This document shows positions 11,460-23,169 of a DNA stretch of 64,000 nt, piece by piece. Position 1 is the stretch's first letter. Each line of letters begins with the position of its first letter. Made by a program: the position numbers and the translations under genes. A model generated the notes under the pieces. The model had not been told where the DNA came from. It saw only the letters and a program-made list of their open reading frames with translations, and ran no database searches. The DNA comes from Lunularia cruciata. Its lineage: Eukaryota > Streptophyta > Marchantiopsida > Lunulariales > Lunulariaceae. The stretch is from positions 55,566,333 to 55,630,332 of the forward strand of contig OX419756.1 in assembly GCA_948567375.1 (NCBI GenBank). Direction: 5' to 3'.

Positions 11460-13640
11460 TGTGGAAAGAGGATCATTGGTAGCAGATTTTAGGCATAGAA
11501 TTACTCCCTATTTGGAGAAATTCATATTGATACCCTGCACGGCTGTCCTAGCAAATGATTAAAGTAGAGAATAAAAAATTCATTTGTTGGAAGGAAATCC
11601 ATGAACGGGTATAAGATCAAATATTTGAAGGACCCTGATCAATGCACTATCATTAAAGCAATAATGAAGTTGTTTCATTTGAAACAAACAAATTATGTAA
11701 ATCAAAACCAGGCTATCTTCTTCCAGCTTTTCCACAAGCAAAAGCCGGTTAGTTGGGCTAGGATGTCTTGTGAGCGAGTCATTGAGCTGCTTGAGGAATG
11801 ACAAAAGGTTCTACCACTATTATGGCCCCCTTCATTGTTCATTTCTACATCAACATGAACCTCTTGACAGACAAGGAGAAGGATAAGTTCTCGTCCCACA
11901 TGCATCATCCAACTTACTTCAAAAGAGATCCAATTTGCCTAAGGAGATCACTAAATACCATAAGGTGGACAAAGAGTCTGCCTCAAGTAAGAATTTTGTA
12001 TGAGTGGTGGAGACATACAACTCCATTGTGATTTGACAAAAGATGCCAATGGCCCGTACAAAACTTCAAGCCTTTAAAAAGCAAAAACAACCCAAGATTT
12101 GGAACCTTTGTCAAAAGATAATGAGAGTAAAACCACATTGTCCAAGTTGACTGGAGAAGGAGGTCCATTGCAAGGATATGAGGCAGCTGAAAAACTAGTT
12201 GTTGGAGCTGCTCATAGCACAAAGTTAGAGCATGAGGAGTCCTTCATGCAATTTTCATCTACCATAGTGAGCAAGGGAGAAGGAGGACCAAATGGCAAAG
12301 CATAATTGTTGCACCCACTTAACACAAATGAAGTGCTTCCAACAAACAAGGGAAAGATGCAAGCTATGGAATCTGTCCCCCCAATTGTGGCTCCATTCTT
12401 CACTTTGGTTCATAACAAGGGAGAAACTCCATGTTATCAAATAAAATGGAGATCAAAACAAACTCAACTTGTGGCAGATTTGATCAAAGGCACAAATGAC
12501 AACAAGGTGTGGACATCACACCAAAGTCCGATAAAAATTGCAAGACAAACCCCATTGTCCTTAATATGTGAGGGGTAGGTGGACAAAGATGATGTCATCA
12601 TTGACATAACATCCTTGACTAACAACAATGAGGCAAGCAAGAACAAGGAAGCGGCTCCAGCTCACAAAGCAAAGGAGATGACCATTCCAAGCCACAATGA
12701 GAATCCAACACCCAAAATGAACAAGACCCTAATAAGACAATTGGTTAAGAATGGCAATTCTCTATACACTAATAACGGCCTATATTTTTCATACCATGAT
12801 GCCAATGATGGAAGCATTAGAAGAAGTTCTCCTAATCCACCATAAGTTAGATCCAAAGATAAACGAATCAATAGCCCTCATCCGCCACTTACATCACCTA
12901 GTCCAAACCAAGACAAATGAGAAGGACAAGGAAAGTGAGTGGCGCCTAAAGGAGTTCCAAAGGGAGGAACTAAAATGGTAGGTAACATACCAAAGCTTAT
13001 CCAAGGCTTAAAGAAGGAGGTTGACAATTATAGCCTATAGATTTTCCACCAACAAACTCAACATGAGGAGGAGATACAAAATCATGAAGATGAACTCACA
13101 CTATTATGAAGCAAGCTAGAAATGGCCCAAGTAGAGGTGAAGGCAGTGGAGACCAATATGAAAACCTAAAGTAGCTAACTGAACTCCACATCTCCAACTT
13201 ATCCACCAACCTCAAACAACAACAAGAGAAGTTGTTGGAGCGAGACAAGCAAATTCATAAGGAGATGAATAATGAATTGAGTGCCAAACAAACCAATCTG
13301 GAGAATGAATGATCAAGATTGCTCATGACTATTGGTCAAACAACTACCCATCTTCTTAGCTAGTTAGAGCACATGGCTAACAAGACCTCCCAACAAACAA
13401 AGACAAAGGGTTTTCACACTCAAATCAATGTGTTGGAGAAGCAAACATACTCAAACAAGCAACTCCAAGTGCATTTACAAACCTCCAAAGCCACACTAAC
13501 ACCAAGTTTGAGGAGATTCATACTAAGTTTGAATGAATTGTGGAAGGCTATCAAAAGGAGCTTGCTGACTTAGTCCACATCTGCAAGGGAGTTGAGAGTT
13601 TGGCCCAAGCACTCCTTGCCCTTCTTGCCAAGGAATAATG
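11460..13640 (+). pseudogene. Decayed transposon-like gene with coiled-coil, family unknown
   Basis: A run of plus-strand open pieces from about 11601 to 13640 shares one composition: rich in Lys, Asn, Gln and Thr, with a helical, coiled-coil-like second half (about 12860-13600). The first part includes a motif around WARMSCERVIEL. I recognise no polymerase, transposase or gag domain. The pieces look like one old intronless gene that has decayed with several interruptions. It sits inside the AT-rich block directly right of the solo LTR. It may belong to a transposon of unknown class. Confidence 0.35.
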
Positions 13641-16600
13641 ATTGAAGCCTCATCTGACAAAGATATTCACAGTCATTTTTTCTATCTAACAATGAAACAT
13701 TGTTTTGTACATACTATAGACATCTTCATTTTGTAGCCTTAGGAAGTTCATAGATGTACATAATTTGTAAATAAGTAACCAGGCCAACCAATATGTAGTA
13801 GTTGCCTGTTTGAGGTAGATAAGACTTGACTAAGTTGATTACAGCCATGGCTGCCTACCATTAGGTTTAGGGTAGGATATGATCAAGATTGAGTGGTTTA
13901 GATATACTTAGGAAATTTTCATCCATTGTAGCCCTTGGATCTTTCCACAGCCAAGTAGGAAGTGCATAAAAGACTTAGGCTTGATGTTCATTGAGTACAT
14001 TTGGTGCATTCTTCTTTTGCAAGTAAATACAAATTTTACACCATCAAGACACATGATTCAATGCATGTGTCTTAGTCTGCCCTTTGAATGAATGATTGTA
14101 TGCTCAACTGATTTAGGAGTGACAACTCCGGAGATACAAACCTAGGCATTGGAGTGCAATGATGCATTTATGTGGAACTAGAGTGTAGCTCTGTAGGAGT
14201 TTGGCCAAAGTCAGGAAAGACATAGAACTAGGTCTGTATGACCTTGACCTCTTGTTAAATAACACTCTTAGATAAGATTGGGTAGCACAAATTTTTTCTG
14301 ATTCCCGTAACCTTATGCCTTTTGGGAAGGGTAGAACATGGTGTTATAGTCATAGTTTTTAGAGTGATGTAAATTCTGAAGTCTCTTCCACCTAGTTTAG
14401 TTTGCAAAGTTATTATGCTTCCTTTGTGTAGTGTGGTAGTAGGTTGCATATCATAGGACTCATGGCAGGGAACCATACTAACTGCTGGTCCTACAAATCT
14501 CACCTTGGTAGTTTGATGCTTAGATAGATGATCAATGAACAAAGAGGCTCCAGATAAAAGTGACCTTTGTTCCAAATGAACCCACCCCTTCTTAGGAACT
14601 CCTTGGATTTGATCCTTTAGATACATAAAAAAATAGATTGCTTAGCATTTTGTAGTGTCATTTATTTGGATGACATTACACTCTTCAAGGAATGGAGATG
14701 CTTAAGAGGTTAAACACAAAATAATAGATTGTCTGCATTGTGACCTTATCTGTCTTGTTTTAGTCATTTTCAACCCGTATCCTGAGGGAACAACATGTTC
14801 TTACCAATTATAATATAGTAAGTTGACATTGAGTCACCACAATTATATATAATGATGGATAAAGAGTTTTTTAGGTGCACTAAGCTAAGCTCATCTAAGA
14901 GACAATCTTTACAAATATAAAATTGATACCTTGTATATAAAAACTTATTTTCATGATACATGTGAGATAAGAGAGTAGTGAGAATCAATAATCAAAGTCT
15001 ATGTTTAGAATTGAATTTATGAAGTATGGAGGTAAGTGCAATACAACAATAAGGAAAGAGAGTGAGTGATTTGACAAGAGTTTTGTAATTTCCATCTATA
15101 CATTAGGTCATAAGTTCCAAATAAATAGATAAATTTCCTTGTATTTCTATTTTGGTTAAATTGGTATTCAAATTGAAGCCTATGTAGAACTCTAAAGGAA
15201 GGTACATAGAATATTTAGATTTTTTTAGGGTTTTGAGATATTGTTTAGTATGAGAGTGATGTGTTAGAAAAAAATTTCTAACCTTTTGTTTTTCATACTC
15301 TTGTTTAGATAGAATTTAGTTTAAAAACTATGGAGATTGGAAATAAAAGTTATGAATTTTTATACTTGTTAAGGTTTGTAGAGTTAACATTTATACATGA
15401 GATGAGATGTGATATGAGTTACTTGTAATTTTTTATAGAAATATGAAGATATAAGATGGAATATTTAGTGTTATTATCATTATTCTTGTGTTAGCTATGG
15501 TTCATGTCCCATATGAGACTACTCGAAATAGCTCAAGATATATCATACATGATTTGTCATAGACAAGGGGTAAAAATCAATGTGTGAAAGATGCATAAGA
15601 CCTATAATTATGATGGGAACACTTGCAATACTCATTTGTGGTAGTAAAATCTCATTGATATAATTGACTCCTGAAATTATACACACTATATTAATTCCCT
15701 TGTTGACTATCTTGGATATAACAATCTAGTCATGAGAGTGATTAGCATCCCAATGTGCTATATTTTGAAGCTATATGAAACTATTTTTTTCATGTCATAA
15801 TTATTCCATATGCATCTTTGTTAATAAGGCTAGAAAAGCCTTTTGTTCACATGCTTTGATTGACTTATAATCCTTGGATGAGTTAGCATGGTTTTTTTTT
15901 CCTTATGATTGTATGATTCTTATTCTTGATTCTCATGTTTGGTTGCACATGGTTGAAAGAAGTAGCTCACATATTTTGTAGATTTGAGTTGGGAATTAAA
16001 TTACCTTAGAAGAGGAGTATATTAACCTACCTATCTAAGGAGATAGTTCTTAGGAGATCATTAATGATACTACATATTCCACTACATTACAATGAGGTAG
16101 TACTTGAGTCAAGCTAGAGAATACAATATAACATGAGAACTTCAGATTTCAAAAACATTGCTTCAAAATCAATGATAAGAAACTATATTTGAATATAATT
16201 AATATACTAGTGATATTAGTGTGATAAATTTTTTTGAGCTTATGATCAATCAGTTAGTTATAGCTTCTTTAATTCTTAGAGAACCTTTAGTGAAATTTTA
16301 TATCTATTTTGGGATCATTATTCTTTGGATTGCTTAGTTTGGTGTGTTTTCAAGTGTGTAGATCTATCTTTCCTAAGATTTGAATCCCAAGAGTAGTCAA
16401 CCTTTCATCTTAAAAATATATTTATGGTTAATATCCTTATAATTATAACATAGTCACTGTGATAATTACAAAAATATATTCAGAAAATTCATGTGATTGA
16501 ATCTAATACCTAAAAGCTAGCAAAAGTTATTTTGAATCTACTTCAAGGAAAGAAATTTTAAAATTATCTCAAATTCAACTATTAGAGTCTTTTCCTTATT

Positions 16601-16902
16601 ATTTCATTCATTTATTTTAGCTATTGCAATTTCTCTACCTGACATATATTTTGATGATGATGTTTGTATTTAAACATAAAATTATTTTCTTCAATAAAAT
16701 TCAATCTTTCAAAATTGAACGTTATAAATATGGATCTCTTAATATTGGATATCAAAATTTCAGGAATCTTGAATAGATTCACTTAAATGATAAAGAAGAA
16801 GATATGTACACAAATTAAAGAAAATTATTACTTTTCAAGAAGAGCCAGCTTTTCTTGCATGCAAAAAGACCTATAACTCAGTGCAATATTGAACCAAAAT
16901 AT
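13641..16902. other. AT-rich intergenic, nothing recognised
   Basis: Very AT-rich sequence. A minus-strand open stretch of 123 codons at 14255-14626 has no recognisable domain. I see no LTR ends, terminal repeats or RNA genes apart from the foldback element that closes the block. Confidence 0.4.
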
Positions 16903-17010
16903 ATAATTGTGTGACAACTGAATTTTTATCAAATAGAACACATCCAAGGTTGCCAGATAATCTGGATGTGTTTTTATTTGATAAAAACTCAGTTGTCAAA
17001 ACACAATTAT
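16903..17010. mobile_element. Foldback / MITE-like element
   Basis: Left arm 16903-16946 and right arm 16963-17010 are near-perfect inverses (about 44-48 bp, few mismatches and small gaps) around a 16-bp loop. The outer ends read ATAATTGTGT and ACACAATTAT. There is no coding capacity. It stands exactly at the change from AT-rich debris to the gene island. A small non-autonomous DNA transposon is the simplest reading; no target duplication was confirmed. Confidence 0.7.
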
Positions 17011-18248
17011 AATTCCAACATACTTCATTCCATATACACTAGAACTCTTGCTGGAGATGTTTAGATTGAAGAAATTACTTTGAGAAAACAAGATTGAAAT
17101 ATGACCAGCAACAGTTCTTGTAACGAAAGGCGAGGCCTTGCAAATAGCCGATGGTTCTTCTGTTTGGAGGAGGGAGGAATATGCCGAGAAAGAAAGTGAT
17201 GCCCTGTAAATTTTGAATTGGAAAGGGGGGAAGAGATGGTAAGGGAGAGATCTCAAGAGCATCAGAGGTGAAGGGTCTCGTCAGAGGAGGATTGTGGCAA
17301 AGAAATTTTGTATTGCACGTTGAAAGGGAGAAGAATCATTCGTGGAGCACAGAGAATCTTTGGCTGAGGAGGGAGGAGTAAGGTGCGATTCAATCCAGGG
17401 ACGCATGCATGCATGGCGGGCAGCGCGCGTAGTCCAGTGTAATATAATATTAAAATTGTTGTGTGAAGATTGGGACTAGCGATCTGTCGACTGCTTGGTG
17501 CTGCAACAGGGAGCTTGCTTGCAGTTGGGGCGTGGAGATGATTCTCCGAGGCTTGCTGCTTTCTGCTAGTGCACGGCACGAAATCTCGAGCGGTGAACGA
17601 AGTGGCATTGAGTTGGCTCTTCCTCATTCCGCCTTCGAAAAGATAGCGTTATCCGGAGGTGAAAGTGACTGGAAAAAGACATAATTAGGTTGCATGCAAA
17701 TGAAAATAAAACTTATCGATCAGAACAGTAGATGGATATTTCTACACTTGCGAGCTTGTTTGGACATCTACATTCTTGGCGAGATTAGGGTACCGGTGAT
17801 GCGGAAATGAGGATAAACATCTCATAGCAGTTGCTCTCCTCTTTTATCTTTTGAAGTATAATTATATTTGCTTGCTATAAAACACGAGTTGATCGTGGAC
17901 CGTGGATATGGGACACTTTGAAGTGGGCCGGGAATTTGGGGTGCTAGTCCTGGAGACACCAGGGACAAGATTGTCGGAATGAGATTCATTGGGAGGAATC
18001 TGCGAATTTGCATGCAGACGTCTGGTTATCTTGCTCCACTGTCACACGAAGAGCCAAACGTCTTGAGACTTTAAAATGAAGGATCTCATTCTTGTAGTTG
18101 CCGGGTGTGGAATGAGATGCACGGGATGCACATCAGGACAGGCCAGCCGAGAATATCTCAGTATTGTGGTGAAAGTTGGAGATCAAAGGAAAGAGAAATG
18201 ACATAACCAGCGCTCAGATCCCGGTTCTTGGAATTTGGTCGTTTGAAG
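17011..18248 (+). other. Upstream region of GH5 gene
   Basis: Near-balanced base composition and no recognised gene. Open frames on both strands around 17262-17684 overlap each other and have no domain. It should contain the GH5 promoter and leader. I found no unambiguous TATA box. Confidence 0.35.
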
Positions 18249-20240
18249 ATGCAGCGATCTCTCTGGACTTCTTCCATGTCTGTGCAGGGCCTCGTGCTTT
18301 TGCAGTCCATTTTGGTTGGTTTCTTTTTGGCTTCTGCAAGGGAATGCAAGGGACTGAAGGCGATTAGCAATGACAGAGCTGCTGCTTCAGCTGAGGATTT
18401 CCACGTTGCTCCAGCCACTGGCAGAATTCAAGATCGAACGGGTAGAGAGAGAATCTTTCACGGATTGAATGTTGTAGTGAAAGGTCCTCCATGGCATCCT
18501 CGAGTTGATTCATTTGATCCTCAATTCTCTTTCACGGACGCCGATGTTGCACTCCTAAAAGAATGGGGGATGAATGTGGTTCGATTGGGTGTCATGTGGC
18601 CTGGCGTTGAGCCTAAGCGCGGTCAAGTGAATGCCACTTACATGGACCTCATACAGACAATTATTACCAAACTCCACACTGTGGGGATTTATACGCTGCT
18701 GGAATTCCATCAAGATTTATTCGCCGCACCATTCTGCGGTGAAGGACTCCCTTCTTGGGTTCTCGATGATACGGATTATGTCAATAATCCCCAACCTGCT
18801 CCAAGGGAACGAAGTTTCAGTGGAGGTACTTTGGTGAGAAGTCATGACTCAACAGATGATGCCAGACTTCAGGAGGTAAAGGGTACGTCCAGTGCGAAGC
18901 GATACCCTGCATCTTTCCCAGAGCCCCTGGGTAGAAGGTGGCCTTCTGAATGGGAGGAAGATGGATGGGAGCCTTCTGTTGAGAGCTGCAACAAGCATGC
19001 TTGGTGGTGGTACTATTTTTCTTATGCTGTTTCCAGGGCTTTCCAAGATTTGTATGAGAATAAGTGGGGTTGGGGAGATCTTCTTGCTCGCTATTGGACG
19101 ACCGTCGCTACTGCTTTCAAGGACGAACCGGGTGTTATAGGATATGAACTCATGAACGAACCTTGGCCTGGAGACATCTTCAGGGATCCATTTTTGCTGC
19201 TGCCAGGAGTAGCGGATTCCAAAAATTTAGTTCGTTTCTACGAGAACTTGGCAGCAGCTGTGCGGTCAGTGGATTCAGAAAAACTTCTCTTTTTCGAGAC
19301 CATCACGTTTGACAACTTCTGGTGCGGTCTCCAGACAGTACCAGGTGGGCATCAGTGGAGGAACAAGACTGTGTTGAGCTACCATTATTACGCTCCTCCA
19401 AATTTCAGCCCCAAGCAAGCATTTTCAGAAAGGTTGAAGGAGAGCAAGAGGCTCGGATGCGGATCTATGCTGACGGAATTCTTTGTGTCCACTGAGAAAA
19501 GAGGAAGCAAGTTCTGGGAGCTGCGGGATGCTGTGCTTGGGAGGACCGCAGGAGTTGTCAATGAGAGAAATAGTGAAGGCTCGAGTTCAAGACCAAGAGT
19601 GGCACTGAAAGTTGATGCAGGTGACATCTCTGGAGCTGATTCCAGTGGCGATGGCTCCTCCACGAAATCAACTCCTACTCGTGATTGGGCTATAATCGAG
19701 TCTTTGGCTGAAGAATCTGGCCAGCCGTCCGCGAAATCGGGTGCTGGTCGAGTACCTCAGACAGACAAGAAATCTGACAATTCGGTGGATGGAGTCCTGA
19801 TGGCTGCAGACGCCCATGTCCAGTCTTGGATAGGGTGGGAATACAAAGCATACTACACCAAGACAGGCTCTATTGTTGAGCAATCGTTGTTTGGTGACGA
19901 TGGGAAACTTAACATCGTCCTTGCCAAAAAGTTGGCTCGCACTTATCCACGGGCTGTGTGTGGCCATATCAGGTCTTTCTCCTTCGACCCCACAAACTCG
20001 TTATTTTCCATGTCTTACGTTGCAGAAGGTGAATGCATTGATGAAGAGAAGCAGACATTTGCCCACACCGAGATCTTCGTCCATCGTAATTTCTACTACA
20101 AGAAAGGACTGTCCGTGGATGTGAACCGGAAGTGTGCCTTCGTGGAAGAAACATCCGATATTGTAATTATAAGACACACCTTTGATTGCTTTGACCTTGC
20201 CATCGATGTTACAATCAGGCAGCTTGAAGCAAGTGAGTAG
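18249..20240 (+). CDS. Endoglycoceramidase-like glycoside hydrolase family 5, secreted
   Basis: This 663-residue protein matches the endoglycoceramidase branch of GH5, retaining hydrolases that cut the bond between the glycan and ceramide of glycosphingolipids or related steryl or lipid glucosides. Residues about 10-32 form a hydrophobic signal peptide. FHGLNVV near 70 and LEFHQDLFAAPFCGEG near 150 are family marks. The acid/base Glu is E304 in ELMNEPWPGD and the nucleophile is E410 in LTEFFVS; both are present. W527-region QSWIGWEYK closes the barrel, followed by a C-terminal beta domain. A Ser/Gly/Asp-rich insert of about 80 residues (430-515) separates the nucleophile from this strand. The ATG at 18249 is chosen because it opens the signal peptide. 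There are no introns. The substrate is inferred. Confidence 0.85.
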   Translation: MQRSLWTSSMSVQGLVLLQSILVGFFLASARECKGLKAISNDRAAASAEDFHVAPATGRIQDRTGRERIFHGLNVVVKGPPWHPRVDSFDPQFSFTDADVALLKEWGMNVVRLGVMWPGVEPKRGQVNATYMDLIQTIITKLHTVGIYTLLEFHQDLFAAPFCGEGLPSWVLDDTDYVNNPQPAPRERSFSGGTLVRSHDSTDDARLQEVKGTSSAKRYPASFPEPLGRRWPSEWEEDGWEPSVESCNKHAWWWYYFSYAVSRAFQDLYENKWGWGDLLARYWTTVATAFKDEPGVIGYELMNEPWPGDIFRDPFLLLPGVADSKNLVRFYENLAAAVRSVDSEKLLFFETITFDNFWCGLQTVPGGHQWRNKTVLSYHYYAPPNFSPKQAFSERLKESKRLGCGSMLTEFFVSTEKRGSKFWELRDAVLGRTAGVVNERNSEGSSSRPRVALKVDAGDISGADSSGDGSSTKSTPTRDWAIIESLAEESGQPSAKSGAGRVPQTDKKSDNSVDGVLMAADAHVQSWIGWEYKAYYTKTGSIVEQSLFGDDGKLNIVLAKKLARTYPRAVCGHIRSFSFDPTNSLFSMSYVAEGECIDEEKQTFAHTEIFVHRNFYYKKGLSVDVNRKCAFVEETSDIVIIRHTFDCFDLAIDVTIRQLEASE

Positions 20241-21407
20241 CTCCCCTGATCATGTCCATAATTTTGAGCTTAGAGGTTTACTGGACGGGGGTGAAGTCTA
20301 CCTACTCAGGCAAACTTTCTGTTTACATTTCAATCTCACTCCACAGCTGTCCAGCATAGATACTCATGCATTATTCCATCCACCCCATTGGTTTCCGAGT
20401 ATGAAGAAAAATCTACTCTCTTTCGCAGGTTTACGTAGTGCAGACTAAACATAGGACTTCTGATGGCTGCAGTTAGCGCCGATCAAATTGTTCAGGGCCC
20501 GAGTAGTTAGATTCATGTCGGGTATACTTCTTAGCACAGGCCATATCTAGGTGCCCGGCTTGTGGAGGTCGAAAAAAGATCTCCGCGCGCTTGTAGATAG
20601 ATCACAGTGGCCACAGGGCAGACAGCACGTGAAAGTACAATATGGTGATCTCCATGAAATTGTCCATCAGGTATAATGTTGCTTTCCATGGGGGACAATG
20701 TACGTGGCTGTAAATATTCTGGATATTACTATTCTTCAGAGTCGCAGTCTGCGATGTTTTCTTGGTTGATGCTGGGGAACTTGTCCTTGAGAGGTCTACT
20801 GGAAAATTTGATACCAAAGCTTGGAAAATATGTGGAAGAGCTTGGCACTCTACAAACGAACTCGATCTCTGACATATTCAGTTTACTTGCAAATATTCAG
20901 TAAACATGGCCCTCATAGTCGGGCTACAGCCTCTAGTTGGCACTTGCTACTGTCTCCTTTGTTATTCGATAGCGAATGACAAAAGGTCTTGGATACGAGA
21001 TCAACAAGTGGTTATTGTCAAAAAACTTTGACAAAAGGGTCCCTTCAACTGCGCAGAGAACTCGGGCTTTCATATCCACATAAGAACAATTGTCTATACC
21101 TTCTCGTGCAAGTTGGAACTTTCTTTTCATTAGTTTTCGACGAAGAACAATGTGGCAACATAAACATTTGTTACAACGCAACTGTATCCGCAAGATGGAC
21201 TGCAATCGTCTCCTAGCATTCTTGTCGAACTTCTCCTTGTGTGCGGAGCCACGAGCTTAAGATTCTAGTCAGAGTACAAGTGCCACTCAGAGGCTATCTT
21301 TTCTACAAAAAGTCTAGTTCACAAACACCTTGTATTTTCACGGTGTCCAGACAAATCTGTACTTAACTTCCTATAACAGCGTGCTGTCTTCCTGCATAGT
21401 GATACAT
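20241..21407. other. Convergent 3' region between GH5 and SEP1-like genes
   Basis: Both neighbouring genes end into this 1.2 kb, so it should hold the two 3' UTRs. Short open frames on both strands here are unsupported. Nothing else was recognised. Confidence 0.4.
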
Positions 21408-23169
21408 TTAATCTCCTCCAGTAGACCTGAAAACTCCAAATGCAGTAATTCCTCCAACCAGTGCTGCTAAGGCCAAAGCCAGGGTAGGTTGTGGAGTACC
21501 CAAACCTGCAGACTGCCCCCATGAAATAGTTGCTCTTGTTAATGCCAAGCAGTCCTCCATAAGCGAGTGCGAGGTGAAGTAAGGCCAACAAATCAAAAAG
21601 CAAATCAAACTGCTAGTGCAAGGAGGCCATCGTTACCGCAAGTACTCCTTTTCCAGTGACAATCTCGGATGTGATGGCAGCGGCGAAGCTGACCATCGCA
21701 ACCCGCCCGATCCAGATATCCACGCTAACGCCGCTTCCATCTGAACTTTCACATCGGATTCCACTGGCAGAAACTCTCTTTGCTTGTTTCGGGTTCGACC
21801 TTACTGCAGTCAAAAGAGTGATCAGTCTCTGTATACGAAGAAACTGCTTCAGAACTGTATTGGAGTCAACCAAGAAAAGGTCGTACAGGCTGAGAAAGTT
21901 CAAGCTCCCTGAGAAAGGCAAGCTCAAGGCCATAGCCAGCAGGCCTGATTTATGTAAGCTGAAAAGAGGTCAGGCCTACCAGCACAACGCTTGCCTGGAA
22001 GGATCTCCAAAAATCACAACAATTTTGATACTTCTTCATCAACTAGCGTACTCTCAGAAAATACAGCTCAACTTAAATACTGAAACGAATCTACAGTATA
22101 TTTCCTGCATTTGAGCTGCTGACGCGCGTCAGCTTGCTTAACACAAACAAAAAGATTCAGACTTCCTGGCATCAACATTTACCAGTGGTGGATCAGTCAT
22201 CCAAGACAGTAGGCCTCCAATCCATAAAAGAACCTGTTTCCGAAGACAGAAATCACCCAGTGAATTGCAACCTGGATTATATGATCAAGTCAGAAATTCC
22301 ACTCACCCAAGCCAGAGTTGCCCACGTACAGTGATGAAGCCCTTGAGGCCAATTTAGATTGTGCATTGCGGTGCGCAGCACTTGCGGCCCTTACATTTCC
22401 CTGGATGGCAGCACCTGAGAGAAGCACACAGTTCTGTGAGATATATGCTGTAGCAACAATCCATAGACAATAGTCCGACTATCTCAAGTTCACACCGGCT
22501 AAAATAACACTCGTTTCGTCTCTAAATTGGATGACCGAAGTGAAGGAGTGGACTGTCCTTAACGGAGTTGAGCACATGAACAGCCGTACTACGTTCATCC
22601 TTGCTTTCATAAGAAGGAAGCCTCCTTCTCCTAGAGGGCGACGCCCAAGGTACTGACGGTAAAAGGAGTCTCCTCCTTCTCCAGAAATCGGAAGCCATTC
22701 TGCTATTCTGTGTTTCTGGCGTGAAATTCGACTACGCTATCAACACGAACTACATAACAACTGGACATCAATTGCGATAACTGAATGGCGTATAATGTCT
22801 TCGTGGAGTACCAAAAGGCGAAGGAGTTTTAGTGTATGTGCTGGACAATGCATTCAATCTACAGCCAAAATCCACGAAGTAAAGTGTGTAATCGTCCTCT
22901 TTTGGCATCAGCTCTATCTACCCCGAAGTGGGACTCTCAGAAGCGCCAACGCACGACACCGATTCTTTGTCAAGATGTCGGGCGTGAGAAACTCATGCCT
23001 GCACATATCCCACTTACTCTACACCAGCACATGCAAGACAATACATGAACTATCTGTCCAATACTCTCGAGACCGACCTCTGTACACAGAATTGCAAACA
23101 CGGGGACGAATATCACTAACCAGCTGAGGCTGTAGAGATCATCAACGATGATGCAGCCAGAGTTGCCAT
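21408..23169 (-). CDS. SEP1: SEP1-like stress-enhanced protein (LHC-like, two-helix, plastid)
   Basis: Four exons read on the minus strand: 23169-23121, 22414-22307, 21803-21637 and 21512-21408. All introns have GT-AG ends and the phases agree, giving 142 residues. It resembles plant SEP1, a two-helix relative of light-harvesting proteins in the thylakoid membrane, linked to photoprotection and high light. Residues 1 to about 68 are a Ser/Ala/Arg-rich transit peptide beginning MATLAASSLM. Helix 1 (about 81-101) carries the chlorophyll-binding-like core VDIWIGRVAMVSF, followed by EIVTGKGVL. Helix 2 (about 117-138) is PTLALALAALVGG. The first exon is set by a transit-like start and a donor at 23120. 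The divergent MUCI70-like gene starts 1.4 kb away. Exon 1 is the least certain part. Confidence 0.82.

Noticed and set aside
17262-17684. 121-codon minus and 73-codon plus frames upstream of GH5
   Set aside because: They overlap in the promoter region and show no protein family features.
22381-22440. Cys-rich reading (metallothionein-like) in the SEP1 exon 2 region
   Set aside because: It is the wrong frame; the phase-consistent reading gives a plastid transit peptide continuing into SEP1.
22610-22690. Short GGGCGACGCCC hairpin and CCTCCTTCTCC direct repeats
   Set aside because: Small, intronic and without wider structure; not enough to call an element.
22795-23127. 110-codon plus-strand frame inside the SEP1-like gene
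   Set aside because: It lies in intron 1 of the minus-strand gene and has no recognisable domain.
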